The position numbers and the translations under genes were made by a program. The notes under the pieces are model-generated. The model saw nothing but the letters and a program-made list of their open reading frames with translations. It was not told the origin of the DNA and searched no databases. A stretch of 64,000 nucleotides of DNA, taken from contig NZ_JBHTKL010000006.1 in assembly GCF_042675915.1 (NCBI RefSeq), positions 1-64,000 of the forward strand, given 5' to 3'. This DNA is from Thalassobacillus_A hwangdonensis (GTDB lineage Bacteria > Bacillota > Bacilli > Bacillales > Halobacillaceae). Numbering within the stretch: position 1 is the first letter of the stretch; each line of letters opens with the position of its first letter. Below are positions 24,519-34,089 of the stretch, one piece after another.

Positions 24519-26555
24519 TTATTCAGTGATTTCGATGATGTTTGCGTCGTTATGATGGACATCCTCTTGTTTCTTCACATTGACCGCTTGTCCTTCTTTC
24601 AAGTTGGTGAAGACAATCGGCGTAATGATCGATGGTGCGTTTTCTTTCACATAATCAAGATCGACATTCATCAATGCTTGACCACGCTTCACTTCGTCAC
24701 CTTCTTCAATCATTGCTTCGAAGCCTTCCCCTTTCAACTTCACTGTATCGATACCGATATGGATCAATATTTCCATGCCATTGTCAGCCTGAAGGCCGAT
24801 TGCATGCTTCGTCGGGAAGACGTTCAATACTTTACCGTCCACTGGTGAAACGACTTGTCCATCAGTTGGTTCAATTGCAAAGCCATCCCCCATCATTTTG
24901 CCGGAGAATACCTGATCCGGAACTTCAGTGATTGGCATGACCTTTCCTTTCATCGGACTGGAGAAATTCAATTTCCCGCCAGTAACAGGCTCTTCTGCAT
25001 CCTTCGCATCATTGATGATTTCTGACACGTCTTCACGAGTTCGTGGTGTTTTTCCATCAATGATATCCTGTATTTGACCACGCAACGTATCGGAAACAGG
25101 TCCGAAGATTGCCTGGATGTTGTTTCCTACTTCCATCACGCCGGAAGCACCAAGCTTTTTCAAACGGTTTTTATTGACATTGTTTTTGTCATTGACAGAG
25201 ACACGAAGTCTTGTGATACAAGCATCAAGGTGATCGATATTCTTCTCTCCACCCATTGCTTCAAGAATTTCATATGGAAGATCACCGACTTCGCCATCTT
25301 CATCTGCGTCTTCCGCTTCATCTTCACGTCCCGGTGTCGCCAAGTTGAACTTGGTGATTGCAAAACGGAAACCGAAGTAGTAGATCACGGAGAATAGCAG
25401 ACCAATCGGAATGACCCACCACCAGTCGGTACGGTTAGGGAATACACCGAACAGGATATAGTCGATTAGACCACCGGAGAATGTCATCCCGATTTTGACA
25501 TCTAGAATTGCCATTACCATGAACGATAGACCTGCAAAGATCGTATGGATTGCAAATAGCAAAGGTGCTACGAACAAGAAGGAGAACTCGATCGGTTCTG
25601 TAATACCTGTCAGGAATGACGTCAGCGCTGCTGATGCCATGATACCGCCGACAACCTTCTTACGTTCAGGCTTGGCTGTATGATAAATTGCCAATGCTGC
25701 AGCTGGAAGACCGAACATCATGAATGGGAATTTACCCGTCATGAATGTACCTGCAGTGAAGTCTACGCCATCTTTAAGCTGTGCGAAGAAAATCTGTTGG
25801 TCCCCGCGTACAATGTTGCCTGCTTCATTCACATACTGTCCGAACTCGAACCAGAACGGAGAGTAGAAAATATGGTGCAATCCGAATGGAATCAAAGCAC
25901 GTTCAATGACACCGAATACGAAAGCTGATGCGTAAATATTCGTATTAAGCATCAAGTGAGAAAGTGCATTAAGGCCGGATTGAGCGTAAGGCCAAACGCC
26001 TAACATTAAAATCCCGAGGAATAGGGATGTGAAAGCAGTGATAATCGGTACAAATCGTTTACCTGCAAAGAAACCTAGGAACTGTGGCAATTCGATATTG
26101 TAGAATTTCCGATATAAATATGAAGCCAGTATACCGACTATGATACCTCCAAACACTCCGGTCTGAAGTGTAGGTGTACCGAGAACCGTGGCATATGCCG
26201 GTTCCTCTGTCATTTCTGGTGTGACATTTCCTAGCACGCCCATAGTTACGTTCATGATCAAGTAACCAATGATCGCTGCTAGTCCGGCTACACCGTCACC
26301 TCCAGCAAGTCCAATCGCTACCCCTACTGCGAAAAGCAATGCGAGGTTCGCGAATACGATTCCACCAGACTCTTCCATTACCTGGGCAAAAACCTGCACC
26401 CAGCCAGCTTCAAAGATCGGGAATCTTTCAAGAAAATATTCTTCCTGGAACATGGTACCGAAGGCAAGCAGAATACCTGCTGCAGGCAATAAAGCAACCG
26501 GAAGCATTAGAGCTTTACCGACTTTTTGCAATGTCCCGAAAACATTCTTGAACAT
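24519..26555 (-). CDS. ptsG: Glucose-specific PTS permease EIICBA
   Basis: 678 residues. EIIC membrane domain (to ~400) with glucose-family features (GLHHIFYSPFWFEFG, FLTGITEPIEFSFLF), EIIB with phospho-Cys in HLDACITRLRVSV (~460), and EIIA with ILIHIGIDTVKLKGEGF near the C-terminus. It imports and phosphorylates glucose. Start ATG 26555 has AAGGAGG 7 bases upstream. It is preceded by the antiterminator gene glcT and a RAT/terminator switch, so induction by antitermination is expected. Confidence 0.95.
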   Translation of the reverse strand: MFKNVFGTLQKVGKALMLPVALLPAAGILLAFGTMFQEEYFLERFPIFEAGWVQVFAQVMEESGGIVFANLALLFAVGVAIGLAGGDGVAGLAAIIGYLIMNVTMGVLGNVTPEMTEEPAYATVLGTPTLQTGVFGGIIVGILASYLYRKFYNIELPQFLGFFAGKRFVPIITAFTSLFLGILMLGVWPYAQSGLNALSHLMLNTNIYASAFVFGVIERALIPFGLHHIFYSPFWFEFGQYVNEAGNIVRGDQQIFFAQLKDGVDFTAGTFMTGKFPFMMFGLPAAALAIYHTAKPERKKVVGGIMASAALTSFLTGITEPIEFSFLFVAPLLFAIHTIFAGLSFMVMAILDVKIGMTFSGGLIDYILFGVFPNRTDWWWVIPIGLLFSVIYYFGFRFAITKFNLATPGREDEAEDADEDGEVGDLPYEILEAMGGEKNIDHLDACITRLRVSVNDKNNVNKNRLKKLGASGVMEVGNNIQAIFGPVSDTLRGQIQDIIDGKTPRTREDVSEIINDAKDAEEPVTGGKLNFSSPMKGKVMPITEVPDQVFSGKMMGDGFAIEPTDGQVVSPVDGKVLNVFPTKHAIGLQADNGMEILIHIGIDTVKLKGEGFEAMIEEGDEVKRGQALMNVDLDYVKENAPSIITPIVFTNLKEGQAVNVKKQEDVHHNDANIIEITE

Positions 26556-26751
26556 CTTGTTTCCTCCTTTTTTTATTGCTAGTCCGAACGTTACATCCGC
26601 ACTAGTTTTATTTTTTTGCAATGCAAAGGCTCTGTCTTTAGGATTCAACCAAACATCAAAATTATGAAACGTTTACATAAGTATGAAAAAATGAAATCCC
26701 TTTTTGCTTCTCCTATTGCTTAACCAGTCGTCTATCTGTATAAGAGTAAAC

Positions 26752-26839
26752 AAAAAAGGCATGAGTATGCAGGTTCAGTCAGTCTCAAAGGATACACTAC
26801 CCCCTTTGAGTGACTTTGAACCCTTCCATACTCATGCCT
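26752..26839 (-). terminator. GlcT-controlled terminator upstream of ptsG
   Basis: On the minus strand AGGCATGAGTATG (26827-26839) pairs with CATACTCATGCCT (26757-26769), enclosing inner stems (CTCAAAGG/CCTTTGAG), and ends in TTTTTTGTTT. Its 5' arm overlaps the RAT sequence, so RAT folding and terminator folding exclude each other. Confidence 0.85.
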
Positions 26840-26854
26840 GATCGAATCAGTAAC
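26826..26854 (-). promoter_or_regulatory. ribonucleic antiterminator (RAT) site for GlcT
   Basis: Minus strand GTTACTGATTCGATCAGGCA followed by TGAGTATGG fits the BglG/SacY-family RAT pattern (GTTACTG...CAGGCA). It begins only 9 bases after the glcT stop codon and overlaps the terminator. Confidence 0.8.
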
Positions 26855-26863
26855 ACGTACGTT

Positions 26864-27706
26864 TCAAGGTTTGTTGGTCAATCGCTGCAAGTGGATTGTC
26901 AAATAAATCGCTTCAGAATCGTCCACCGGCTTATTCAATTGCTTTTGCATTACCTTAATCAATTTCCACGAGAGATTATAGCACACCGGATATTCTTTTT
27001 TCAACATTTCTGCCAGACGATTTTCATTCCCGGTGTTTTCACCAACATGGATCCTGTCAATCGCTCGCCTAAGATGTTGTACAAGCCGGTGATAATCTAC
27101 ACTTTTCCGATCGATTTCCAAATCAAGCCCGGCTTCGATTACCTCTGTCAATTGTGAGATCAGCCGATAGTGTTTGTTGATATCGGACAACGATTTGTCG
27201 GTTACTGCACTATGGATGTGCAGAGCGATGAATCCGACCTCTCCCTCAGGAAAGTGGACATCCGCTTTATCGTTGATCATTTCAACTACTTCAAGTGCGA
27301 CCTGATACTCTTTAGGATATAATGATTCGATTTCCAAAAGGAATGGATTATGGAACTGCATTCCCTGCTTCGCACGATTAATCGCGAATGCAATGTGATC
27401 CGTCAACGCAACGTGGATATGCTGGTTCAGCTCCTGATCCATCCGCTTTCCAATGTAAATTAGTATATCATGAATGAAATCTATGAAAGCTTCATCTATA
27501 TATGGCATTAAATTGACATACTGCTCTTTTTCTTTTTCATCACTTAAAAGAAATGTCTTGTCTGCTTCCGTCAGCTGAATCGATTCTCCTTTTTTCTTTC
27601 CGAAACCGATTCCCTTCCCGATAAGCACCACTTCTTTATAGGTCGGATGCTCAGCAATGATGACATTATTGTTCAAAACCTTCTCAATGACGACCGCTTG
27701 CTCCAT
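26864..27706 (-). CDS. glcT: GlcT transcription antiterminator
   Basis: 280 residues. The N-terminal RNA-binding (CAT) domain (1-58) has VIEKVLNNNVIIAEH and LIGKGIGFGKKKGE. Two PRD domains follow with the conserved His pairs (DHIAFAINRAK, GFIALHIHSA, LAEMLKKEYPVC, AIYLTIHLQRL). It binds the RAT site of ptsG when EII-glucose no longer phosphorylates it. The downstream RAT and ptsG make the assignment to GlcT rather than LicT/SacT strong. Confidence 0.94.
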   Translation of the reverse strand: MEQAVVIEKVLNNNVIIAEHPTYKEVVLIGKGIGFGKKKGESIQLTEADKTFLLSDEKEKEQYVNLMPYIDEAFIDFIHDILIYIGKRMDQELNQHIHVALTDHIAFAINRAKQGMQFHNPFLLEIESLYPKEYQVALEVVEMINDKADVHFPEGEVGFIALHIHSAVTDKSLSDINKHYRLISQLTEVIEAGLDLEIDRKSVDYHRLVQHLRRAIDRIHVGENTGNENRLAEMLKKEYPVCYNLSWKLIKVMQKQLNKPVDDSEAIYLTIHLQRLTNKP

Positions 27707-27839
27707 GAGTTTCCTCCCTTACTCCCGATGCCAGTCTTTTTCCTTTGTGTTGAAGCGTTTTCAATGTGTACAATCTATTATGGTATATTTTTTTTCAAAT
27801 TTCTACAACCTATTTGATGAAGGAAAGGGAGTTTCTGAC

Positions 27840-28634
27840 ATGATTAAATTATTCATCACCGACCTTGATGGCACCCTTTTAGGTCAGGATCATTATATAA
27901 ATGACAAAGATGTTGAAGCAATCAAAAAGCTGGCAGAAGAAGGAGTAGACTTCGCTGTCGCTACCGGCCGAATGGACGGAGATATCGTTGAAGTATTGAA
28001 GAAGACAGGATTGAAAGGCCACCGCATCAGCCAAAACGGTGCATTCGTCTATGACCGTTCGGATAAAAATATCCACTCGAATACGTTTGAAACAGAGGTT
28101 GCTAAAAGAGTGTATGCAGACATCCTTGAAGAACCGCTGGTCACCACCATCACGACAGCGGATGATAGTTACTCACATGAAAAGAACGAGTGGATCGATA
28201 TGATGTCCAAGCAACTATTCCATGATGTCATCGTTGATCCTGAACTTGCAGAGCAGCTGGGAGTATCAATCATACCTTCAAAGCTTACTGCACACGGAAA
28301 AGAAAATGAAGTAATGGCACTACAAAAACGCATTGAGGAGAACTATGGGGACGAACTGGACTGCTTCGTGTCTCATGAAACGTGTGTAGATCTGATGCCG
28401 AAAAACATCAATAAAGCGAACGGAATCAAAGCACTCATCGAACACATCGGACTTAAGCCAGAGGAGATTGCCGTCATCGGAGACTCATTCAATGACGTAT
28501 CCATGTTCGCACTGACACAAAACAGCTTTGCAATGAGCACGGCCCATGAAGATGTAAAGGCTAAAGCGGACCATGTCGTTACACATGTCCATGAAGCAAT
28601 TGAAATCCTCTACAAAAAATATTCAGTAGTATAA
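27840..28634 (+). CDS. Cof-type HAD-IIB phosphatase
   Basis: 264 residues. Motif I ITDLDGTLLG (Asp8, Asp10), motif II near DFAVATGRMDG, and motif IV AVIGDSFNDVSMF with a preceding Lys in NKANGIKALIEHIG. Cof-like HAD enzymes dephosphorylate sugar phosphates, flavins or related metabolites. The ATG at 27840 follows AAAGGGAG; an extension to 27657 is possible only on paper. Divergent from glcT, which may hint at sugar-phosphate detoxification (inference). Confidence 0.9.
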   Translation: MIKLFITDLDGTLLGQDHYINDKDVEAIKKLAEEGVDFAVATGRMDGDIVEVLKKTGLKGHRISQNGAFVYDRSDKNIHSNTFETEVAKRVYADILEEPLVTTITTADDSYSHEKNEWIDMMSKQLFHDVIVDPELAEQLGVSIIPSKLTAHGKENEVMALQKRIEENYGDELDCFVSHETCVDLMPKNINKANGIKALIEHIGLKPEEIAVIGDSFNDVSMFALTQNSFAMSTAHEDVKAKADHVVTHVHEAIEILYKKYSVV

Positions 28635-28644
28635 TGGTACGGGG

Positions 28645-28672
28645 AGCTGGTCCTGAACCAGCTTCTTTTTTG
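28645..28672 (+). terminator. terminator of HAD phosphatase gene
   Basis: AGCTGGT-CCTGA-ACCAGCT followed by TCTTTTTTG. Confidence 0.85.
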
Positions 28673-28741
28673 TGTAAGTGAACTTTTTTAACACGACCCA
28701 AGGTGGTAAGATATACCATAGGGGAGTGAGGGAGTGTGGAA

Positions 28742-29344
28742 ATGAAGAAAGCTTTACTGTTCGGATTATTTGCAGTTTTGATTATAAGCGGATGTTCTCA
28801 AGGAGAGGCACAACAGAAGGAGCCGCCAAAGGAAACTGCATTGACGATTGAGCCTATCGATTTGAATGAAAACGAAAAGAAACTATTGAAACATACCATC
28901 ATGAATCAACTGGAGTTCTTCAGCCTTGATGGTACCTTGAACGAAGCCGATGACCTTTGGTTCACCATCGAAATATATGAAAACGGCAAAAAAACAGGAA
29001 TGTCTGGAGGTTCTTCGGGTGAAATTGACCACTATTTCAATGAAGAGAGGCTTTCGTTCGGCTATTCCACCAATTCCTCGAATGACTCGATGACATTTAC
29101 GATTGGCAATGATGATGGTTATTTTTCCTCTTCTGCAAAAGTGACCGTGGAAGGAATATCAACCTTCGGCAAAGCCATTGATGAAAAAGTGGACCTCGAA
29201 AAAGATGAACCTGTCCACCTTGCTTACTGGGCAGGAACCGATAAGAATGAGATGAGAAACAGTGTGAAACCTTTTCTAGACAGTAACATCGATAAAGCCT
29301 ATGTATTGACCGTAACTTTAAAAGAAGATAAAGACGAAAAGTAG
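28742..29344 (+). CDS. putative lipoprotein of unknown function
   Basis: 200 residues. A short signal peptide (MKKALLFGLFAVL) ends in the lipobox IISGC, predicting acylation at Cys18. The mature part is acidic and beta-rich, with SGGSSGEIDHYFNEER and a C-terminal VLTVTLKED. No family recognised. ATG 28742 has GAGGGAG 7 bases upstream; GTG 28736 is an alternative. The stop codon lies inside a bidirectional hairpin shared with the convergent neighbour. Confidence 0.75.
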   Translation: MKKALLFGLFAVLIISGCSQGEAQQKEPPKETALTIEPIDLNENEKKLLKHTIMNQLEFFSLDGTLNEADDLWFTIEIYENGKKTGMSGGSSGEIDHYFNEERLSFGYSTNSSNDSMTFTIGNDDGYFSSSAKVTVEGISTFGKAIDEKVDLEKDEPVHLAYWAGTDKNEMRNSVKPFLDSNIDKAYVLTVTLKEDKDEK

Positions 29345-29373
29345 CAGCCTGTCGTTAACGTCAGACTGCTACT
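29340..29373. terminator. bidirectional terminator overlapping two stop codons
   Basis: AGTAGCAG (29340-29347) pairs with CTGCTACT (29366-29373), with CTG/CAG inside. The stem contains the stop codons of both convergent genes (TAG at 29342-29344 and CTA at 29369-29371). Confidence 0.65.
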
Positions 29374-30076
29374 TCTCTATGGAATGACCTCCACCAAGTA
29401 TAGGTGATGAACCGCGAATCCACTCCACATTCGTCTTCAACAAGAAGTTCCATTCTCCAAAATCACTGGAACTAGGATAGGTTTCTAGCAGCTCGATTCC
29501 TTCATATTCCTGGTGCAATTCATGCTCCAACTGTACTTTTGAAACCGAAAGTATTATTAGGTATAAATCAATGGTCGCAAGCCCTGTTATAAAGATCGCT
29601 TTCCCCTTTTTGAAATAAAATGTTAGAGGAAACATAATCAGTAATATAGTAAGGCTGAAAAAGTCGATACTTGGAATGATATGAAAATCGAATTCACTGC
29701 GGACGAAAGGAAAGAATAGCGCCAGTCCATTACCAATGTAGTCAATGAAGAGATGGCCAATGATCACGATAAAGGTGAAAATCAACCACAATTTCTTATA
29801 TGGGATTGTTTTATCATACTTTCGATATAACCATGCTGCCAGCCATCCGAAGAAAGGGGCAGCAAAAATGGAATGTCCGAGGATATCACCGAAAAACTTT
29901 GTTATATCAGGCAACAATGCAACGACGCCGCCCACTGCGAGCAGAATCAGTTGTTTTCTTCTGAGGTCATCACTCTTAACCAGTGTCAGATAACTGATGC
30001 ATGCACCGGCCAGAAAGTGCAACAGCGTATGAAGAAGGTAACCATACATCCAATCTTCCCATGTGCAGCAGACCAT
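29369..30076 (-). CDS. membrane-bound DUF457 metal-dependent hydrolase-like protein
   Basis: 235 residues with four to six membrane helices and the family's conserved polar residues: LLHFLAGACISY, ALLPDITKFFGDILGHSIF (the D/H pair of the YdjM/DUF457 site) and IGHLFIDYIGNGLALFFP. A C-terminal soluble ~50 residues follows. It is a distant relative of YfhP. The ATG 30076 directly abuts the recX stop, so translational coupling is likely; ATG 30049 (MYGYLLHTL) is an alternative start. Confidence 0.78.
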   Translation of the reverse strand: MVCCTWEDWMYGYLLHTLLHFLAGACISYLTLVKSDDLRRKQLILLAVGGVVALLPDITKFFGDILGHSIFAAPFFGWLAAWLYRKYDKTIPYKKLWLIFTFIVIIGHLFIDYIGNGLALFFPFVRSEFDFHIIPSIDFFSLTILLIMFPLTFYFKKGKAIFITGLATIDLYLIILSVSKVQLEHELHQEYEGIELLETYPSSSDFGEWNFLLKTNVEWIRGSSPILGGGHSIEK

Positions 30077-30889
30077 TTAACTCTCTACATACTCTTCAAG
30101 AAATCGGTCAATGGCATCGAAATCGAAACCTTTCCTGTATAATGCTCCCTTGACTTTGTGCTTCAATTCATAGCCCTCCGCTTTACGGGCATATTTCTGA
30201 AGGATCTTTTCTCCCTGGTAGACGACCGCTTGCCACTCCTCGTCTTCTCCCTGGTCGGATTCCAGGTTCGCAACTACTTCCTGGATCACATCATTTTTAA
30301 AACCTTTCTGCATCAATGTCTGCTGCAGGTTCTGGATTTGCTGACGGTAGGATTTCCTTCCGCCGTGACGCATTTTCTTTTCAGCGAATTTCATCGCTTT
30401 CTCATATTGTTTATCGAATGTATAAAAGGTCAATGCTTCCTCTGCAGTGGAGGCTGCTACCCCTTTTTCAATCAAATCCTTTTTTACCATGAATGGTCCT
30501 TTACTCGATGTATTGATTCTTGTCCTGACAAGCGCTTTTGCAAATTCCATATCATCAAGCAGTTTCTGTTCGTACAGGCGATCCACGACTTCATCGATCT
30601 GTTCCGGTTCCACCTCTTTATCATCTAGGTATTTGCGTATTTCCTTCTCTGAACGCATACGGTAGCTTAAATAATTGATTGCAAGGGTAAATGATTTATG
30701 CACGGTATCTCTTTCGACCAGCTGTTCAATCGTCTCGGCATCGAGATCCATCCCCTTATGCAGGTGATAATTCACCAGAATATCTTCATCGACACTGAAT
30801 CCGTACTTTTCACCGCCTGCATTTTCCAGAAAAATATTATAGCGGTTCTTCTTCTTTTTTTGGGTAGTAATCTTAGCTATCTTAGGCAA
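30077..30889 (-). CDS. recX: RecX, regulator of RecA
   Basis: 270 residues. The start is TTG 30889 with GGGGTG 5 bases upstream, giving MPKIAKITTQKKKK, which resembles the start of B. subtilis RecX; GTG 30898 lacks a spaced site. Repeated three-helix modules of the RecX family are visible (YLSYRMRSEKEIRKYLDDK, VVDRLYEQKLLDDMEFAKALVRTR, GFDFDAIDRFLEEY). RecX binds RecA filaments and modulates recombination. Divergent from yfhF, as in B. subtilis. Confidence 0.93.
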   Translation of the reverse strand: MPKIAKITTQKKKKNRYNIFLENAGGEKYGFSVDEDILVNYHLHKGMDLDAETIEQLVERDTVHKSFTLAINYLSYRMRSEKEIRKYLDDKEVEPEQIDEVVDRLYEQKLLDDMEFAKALVRTRINTSSKGPFMVKKDLIEKGVAASTAEEALTFYTFDKQYEKAMKFAEKKMRHGGRKSYRQQIQNLQQTLMQKGFKNDVIQEVVANLESDQGEDEEWQAVVYQGEKILQKYARKAEGYELKHKVKGALYRKGFDFDAIDRFLEEYVES

Positions 30890-31008
30890 TCGCCTCACCC
30901 CTTTGCTTTATTTTATCATGCACTTTCATTAGATGGACAGGATCAACTCAGACATTTCCATCTTTTTGCAGTAAACTATAGACACGACTAAATTGGGAGG
31001 AATGTACA

Positions 31009-31911
31009 ATGAAAATCGCAATTACAGGTGGAACAGGTTTTGTTGGACAGGCGCTTACGGATCGACTCGTGGCAGACGGTCATCAGGTGTACATATTGAC
31101 CAGGAATCCCGATAAATACGACGATTCTGATAAGGTCAAGTACGTTGGATGGCTGAAAGAGGAACATCACCCGGAAGAGCATCTACCTGACTTGGATGCA
31201 ATCGTCAACCTTGCAGGCGAATCATTGAACAGCGGTCGCTGGACAGAGGAAAGAAAGCGGCGTATCCTGGACAGTCGTATCAAAGCGACGGAAGCGATCA
31301 TCGATTTGATTGAAAAAATGGACAGCAAACCAGAAGTCCTCGTCAATGCATCTGCTGTAGGGTTCTACGGCAATTCCAAAATCGAAACATTCACGGAAGA
31401 TACAAAGGATCCCGGTAGAGGATTTCTCTCTATGGTCGTAACCGAGTGGGAAAAAAGAGCCACACAGGCTACGCAGCTGGGTGTGCGGACTGTTTACGCA
31501 CGATTCGGAATCATTCTCGGAGAAGAAGGCGCACTGCCGAAGATGATTCTCCCGTATAAAGCGATGATTGGCGGGAAGCTTGGGTCGGGTGAGCAATGGA
31601 TGTCCTGGGTGCATATCGATGACATCGTCGGGATGATCAAATTTGCAATTGAAACCCCTGAGATCTCTGGTCCGTTCAACGTGACCGCTCCAAATCCGAA
31701 ACGTAACAAAGACTTCGGAAAAATTCTCGGCGAAGTCCTGAACAGACCACACTGGATTCCTGCTCCTTCTTTTGCAATCAAGACAGCCCTTGGGGAAATG
31801 AGTACGTTGTTACTTGATGGCCAATGCGTGGTACCAAAGAAAGCAACTGAGCATGGCTATCAGTTCCACTATCCAGAACTGGAACCTGCGCTGCAGAGCA
31901 TTTTAAAATAA
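31009..31911 (+). CDS. yfhF: YfhF-like NAD(P)-dependent epimerase (TIGR01777/SDR39U)
   Basis: 300 residues. Rossmann motif ITGGTGFVGQALTDRL, the family signature NLAGESLNSGRWTEERKRRILDSRI (~64-88), SAVGFYGN, and a C-terminal DUF1731-like domain (PAPSFAIKTALGEMSTLLLDGQ). The TIGR01777 family is an extended SDR with unknown substrate, linked to cell division in cyanobacteria and plants. GGGAGG lies 8 bases before the ATG. Confidence 0.93.
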   Translation: MKIAITGGTGFVGQALTDRLVADGHQVYILTRNPDKYDDSDKVKYVGWLKEEHHPEEHLPDLDAIVNLAGESLNSGRWTEERKRRILDSRIKATEAIIDLIEKMDSKPEVLVNASAVGFYGNSKIETFTEDTKDPGRGFLSMVVTEWEKRATQATQLGVRTVYARFGIILGEEGALPKMILPYKAMIGGKLGSGEQWMSWVHIDDIVGMIKFAIETPEISGPFNVTAPNPKRNKDFGKILGEVLNRPHWIPAPSFAIKTALGEMSTLLLDGQCVVPKKATEHGYQFHYPELEPALQSILK

Positions 31912-31992
31912 ACCGCCAACTACCTTTTTGGATACCTTCTTCGATCAAATGGCGTATAATAGTAATAATTGATAAAGAAAGGCAAGAATGCC

Positions 31993-33120
31993 ATGGAAAC
32001 GATAATTACGAATGTGACGATACATCCGATTACCTCTGAAGTGATTGAAAACGGAGAAGTCTTCGTAGCTGATAGAAAGATCAAGGCGATCGGAAAGAAT
32101 CTCGAGCGACCTGAGTCTGCTACTGTAATCGATGGTGGTGGGAAACAGCTCTTTCCAGGCTTCGTCGATGTCCATACCCACCTAGGGTTGTATGATGAGG
32201 GTACCGGCTGGGCAGGCAGTGATGCCAACGAAACGATTGAAGCGATGACCCCACACCTGAGAGCAATCGATGGAGCCCATATGCTTGACCCTGCTTTTCG
32301 TGATGCGTGTCAATATGGGATTACAACTGCTCATATCATGCCAGGCAGTGCCAACATCATCGGTGGAACTACCTCCGTCATCAAGACTACAGGCGTCAAT
32401 ATCGAAAAGATGCTGATCAGGGACACCGCCGGTTTGAAATTGGCTCTCGGCGAAAACCCGAAGCGGGTCCACTCTCAATCACGCAATGATTCCATAACCC
32501 GTCTTGGAATCATGGGGATGCTCCGGGAGACTTTTTACGAAGCATTGCATACCGATTGTCCTGAAGATTTCCGGATCAAACCGATCATTCAGGCATTGAA
32601 ACGGGAAATACCGGTCCGGATCCATGCGCATCGTGCGGATGACATCATCAGTGCTCTCCGGTTTGCGGATGAATTCAATTTGGACCTGAGAATCGAGCAC
32701 TGTACGGAAGGCCACTTGATAGCAGAAGAGTTGGAAGGCCGTAACCTGCAAGTTTCCGTCGGCCCTACCTTTACCCGACGTTCAAAAATTGAACTGAAGA
32801 ATAAGACGTGGCGTACGTACCAGACGCTGACGAATCATGGAATCACCGTCTCAATTACGACCGATCACCCATATACCCCTATACAATACTTGAACATCTG
32901 TGCAGCCCTTGCAGCTCGTGAGGGACTATCTTTAGAACATGCATTGAAAGGGATCACGATCAACCCTGCCATCAATCTTGGTGTCAATCATCGTGTCGGT
33001 TCCATCGAATCTGGCAAGGATGCCGATCTAGTTTTATGGGATGGCCACCCGTTCGAATTCATGTCAAAACCAGTCTGGACAATGATTGACGGAAAGATGA
33101 TCTACAGTCGCGATAGCTGA
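31993..33120 (+). CDS. amidohydrolase (imidazolonepropionase/prolidase-like)
   Basis: 375 residues of the amidohydrolase superfamily. Metal ligands are HxH in FVDVHTHLGLY, His in IRIHAHRADD, His in RIEHCTEGHL and Asp in ITTDHPYTP, within a beta/alpha barrel flanked by the beta sandwich (IITNVTIHPI at the start, LVLWDGHPFEF near the end). The group includes imidazolonepropionases and Xaa-Pro or Xaa-Arg dipeptidases; specificity is unresolved. ATG 31993 is chosen; its Shine-Dalgarno (AAAGG) is 12 bases away and weak. Confidence 0.87.
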   Translation: METIITNVTIHPITSEVIENGEVFVADRKIKAIGKNLERPESATVIDGGGKQLFPGFVDVHTHLGLYDEGTGWAGSDANETIEAMTPHLRAIDGAHMLDPAFRDACQYGITTAHIMPGSANIIGGTTSVIKTTGVNIEKMLIRDTAGLKLALGENPKRVHSQSRNDSITRLGIMGMLRETFYEALHTDCPEDFRIKPIIQALKREIPVRIHAHRADDIISALRFADEFNLDLRIEHCTEGHLIAEELEGRNLQVSVGPTFTRRSKIELKNKTWRTYQTLTNHGITVSITTDHPYTPIQYLNICAALAAREGLSLEHALKGITINPAINLGVNHRVGSIESGKDADLVLWDGHPFEFMSKPVWTMIDGKMIYSRDS

Positions 33121-33147
33121 CCCATCGACATTTCGATGGGTTTTTCT
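33120..33147 (+). terminator. terminator of amidohydrolase gene
   Basis: ACCCATCG-ACATTT-CGATGGGT followed by TTTTCTTA, beginning at the last base of the stop codon. Confidence 0.88.
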
Positions 33148-33285
33148 TATGACCATTTTCGGTGAGTTTTTCAAAAAGCACATTGAGAGCATCTAAATGA
33201 TTGCATCTTTCTCTCGCCACCTATATGATAGATGTACAAACGTTAAACAAAGTTTGTACAAAAATGAAAGGGAGATGTTATAAGT

Positions 33286-34086
33286 ATGAAGAAAATGTTA
33301 GCTTCAATCGCTACTGCTGTATTGTTGTTAGGTGTCATGGCTACTTCCGTATTCGCTGATGATCACGGTGATATGGCGATGGTACGAATTTTACATGCCT
33401 CCCCTGACGCACCAGCTGTCGATGTCTATGTCAATGACGAAGCAGTAGTCGAAGGTGCAGAGTTCAAAGCTGCTACTGACTACATGGAAGTCCCTGCTGG
33501 AGAACATAAAGTAGAAATTTATGCTGCTGGTACGAAAGGTGACAGTGATCCTGTCATTTCTACTAACGTAACAGTAGAAGCTGGAATGGCTTATACTGCT
33601 GCAGCAATCAACAACTTAGAAAACATAGAATTGAAAGCCATCGCAGACTCCATGGAAGTAACGGAAGGAATGTCTAAAGTACGTGTAGGTCACTTGATTC
33701 CTGGTGCTCCTGCAGTTGATGTAGGACCAATTGGTGGAGATGCCCTATTCTCAGGTGCTGAATTCCCAATGGTTACAGATTATGCAGAACTTGACCCAGG
33801 TACGTATGACCTTGAAGTACGCACAACAGATGGTACTCAGCTGCTTGACCTATCAGGAACAATGCTTGAAGCAAACACCGTTTACAGTGCATTTGCAGTA
33901 GGAACTGCTGATAGCCCTGAAATTCTACTATTGAAAGATTACACGATGATGCCGAACGAAATGCCTGACACTGGTATGGGAGGAGCGACGGATTCTGCGA
34001 ACTCTGCCCTGCCTTATGCGCTTGGACTAGGAGCACTGGTACTTGCTGGTGGAGTGGTATTCTTCCGCAGACGTTCCGAAGCATAA
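33286..34086 (+). CDS. DUF4397 surface protein with MPDTG sortase-like signal
   Basis: 266 residues. Signal peptide (MKKMLASIATAVLLLGVMATSVFA) with cleavage near 24-25. Two DUF4397-like repeats follow: VRILHASPDAPAVDVYVND...AAGTKGDSDPV (about 32-120) and VRVGHLIPGAPAVDVGPIG (about 130-215). The C-terminus is a cell-wall sorting signal: MPDTG at 226-230, a hydrophobic helix, and the RRRSEA tail. The motif has Met in place of Leu in LPxTG. GGGAGATG lies before the ATG. The next gene, 3 bases after the stop, encodes a sortase, so the pair is a likely dedicated substrate-enzyme cassette. Confidence 0.9.
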   Translation: MKKMLASIATAVLLLGVMATSVFADDHGDMAMVRILHASPDAPAVDVYVNDEAVVEGAEFKAATDYMEVPAGEHKVEIYAAGTKGDSDPVISTNVTVEAGMAYTAAAINNLENIELKAIADSMEVTEGMSKVRVGHLIPGAPAVDVGPIGGDALFSGAEFPMVTDYAELDPGTYDLEVRTTDGTQLLDLSGTMLEANTVYSAFAVGTADSPEILLLKDYTMMPNEMPDTGMGGATDSANSALPYALGLGALVLAGGVVFFRRRSEA

Positions 34087-34089
34087 CCC

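Noticed and set aside
26660..26685. A catabolite-responsive element (TGTAAACGTTTCA) near ptsG
   Set aside because: It is one base shorter than the 14-bp cre consensus and cannot be aligned to both halves at once.
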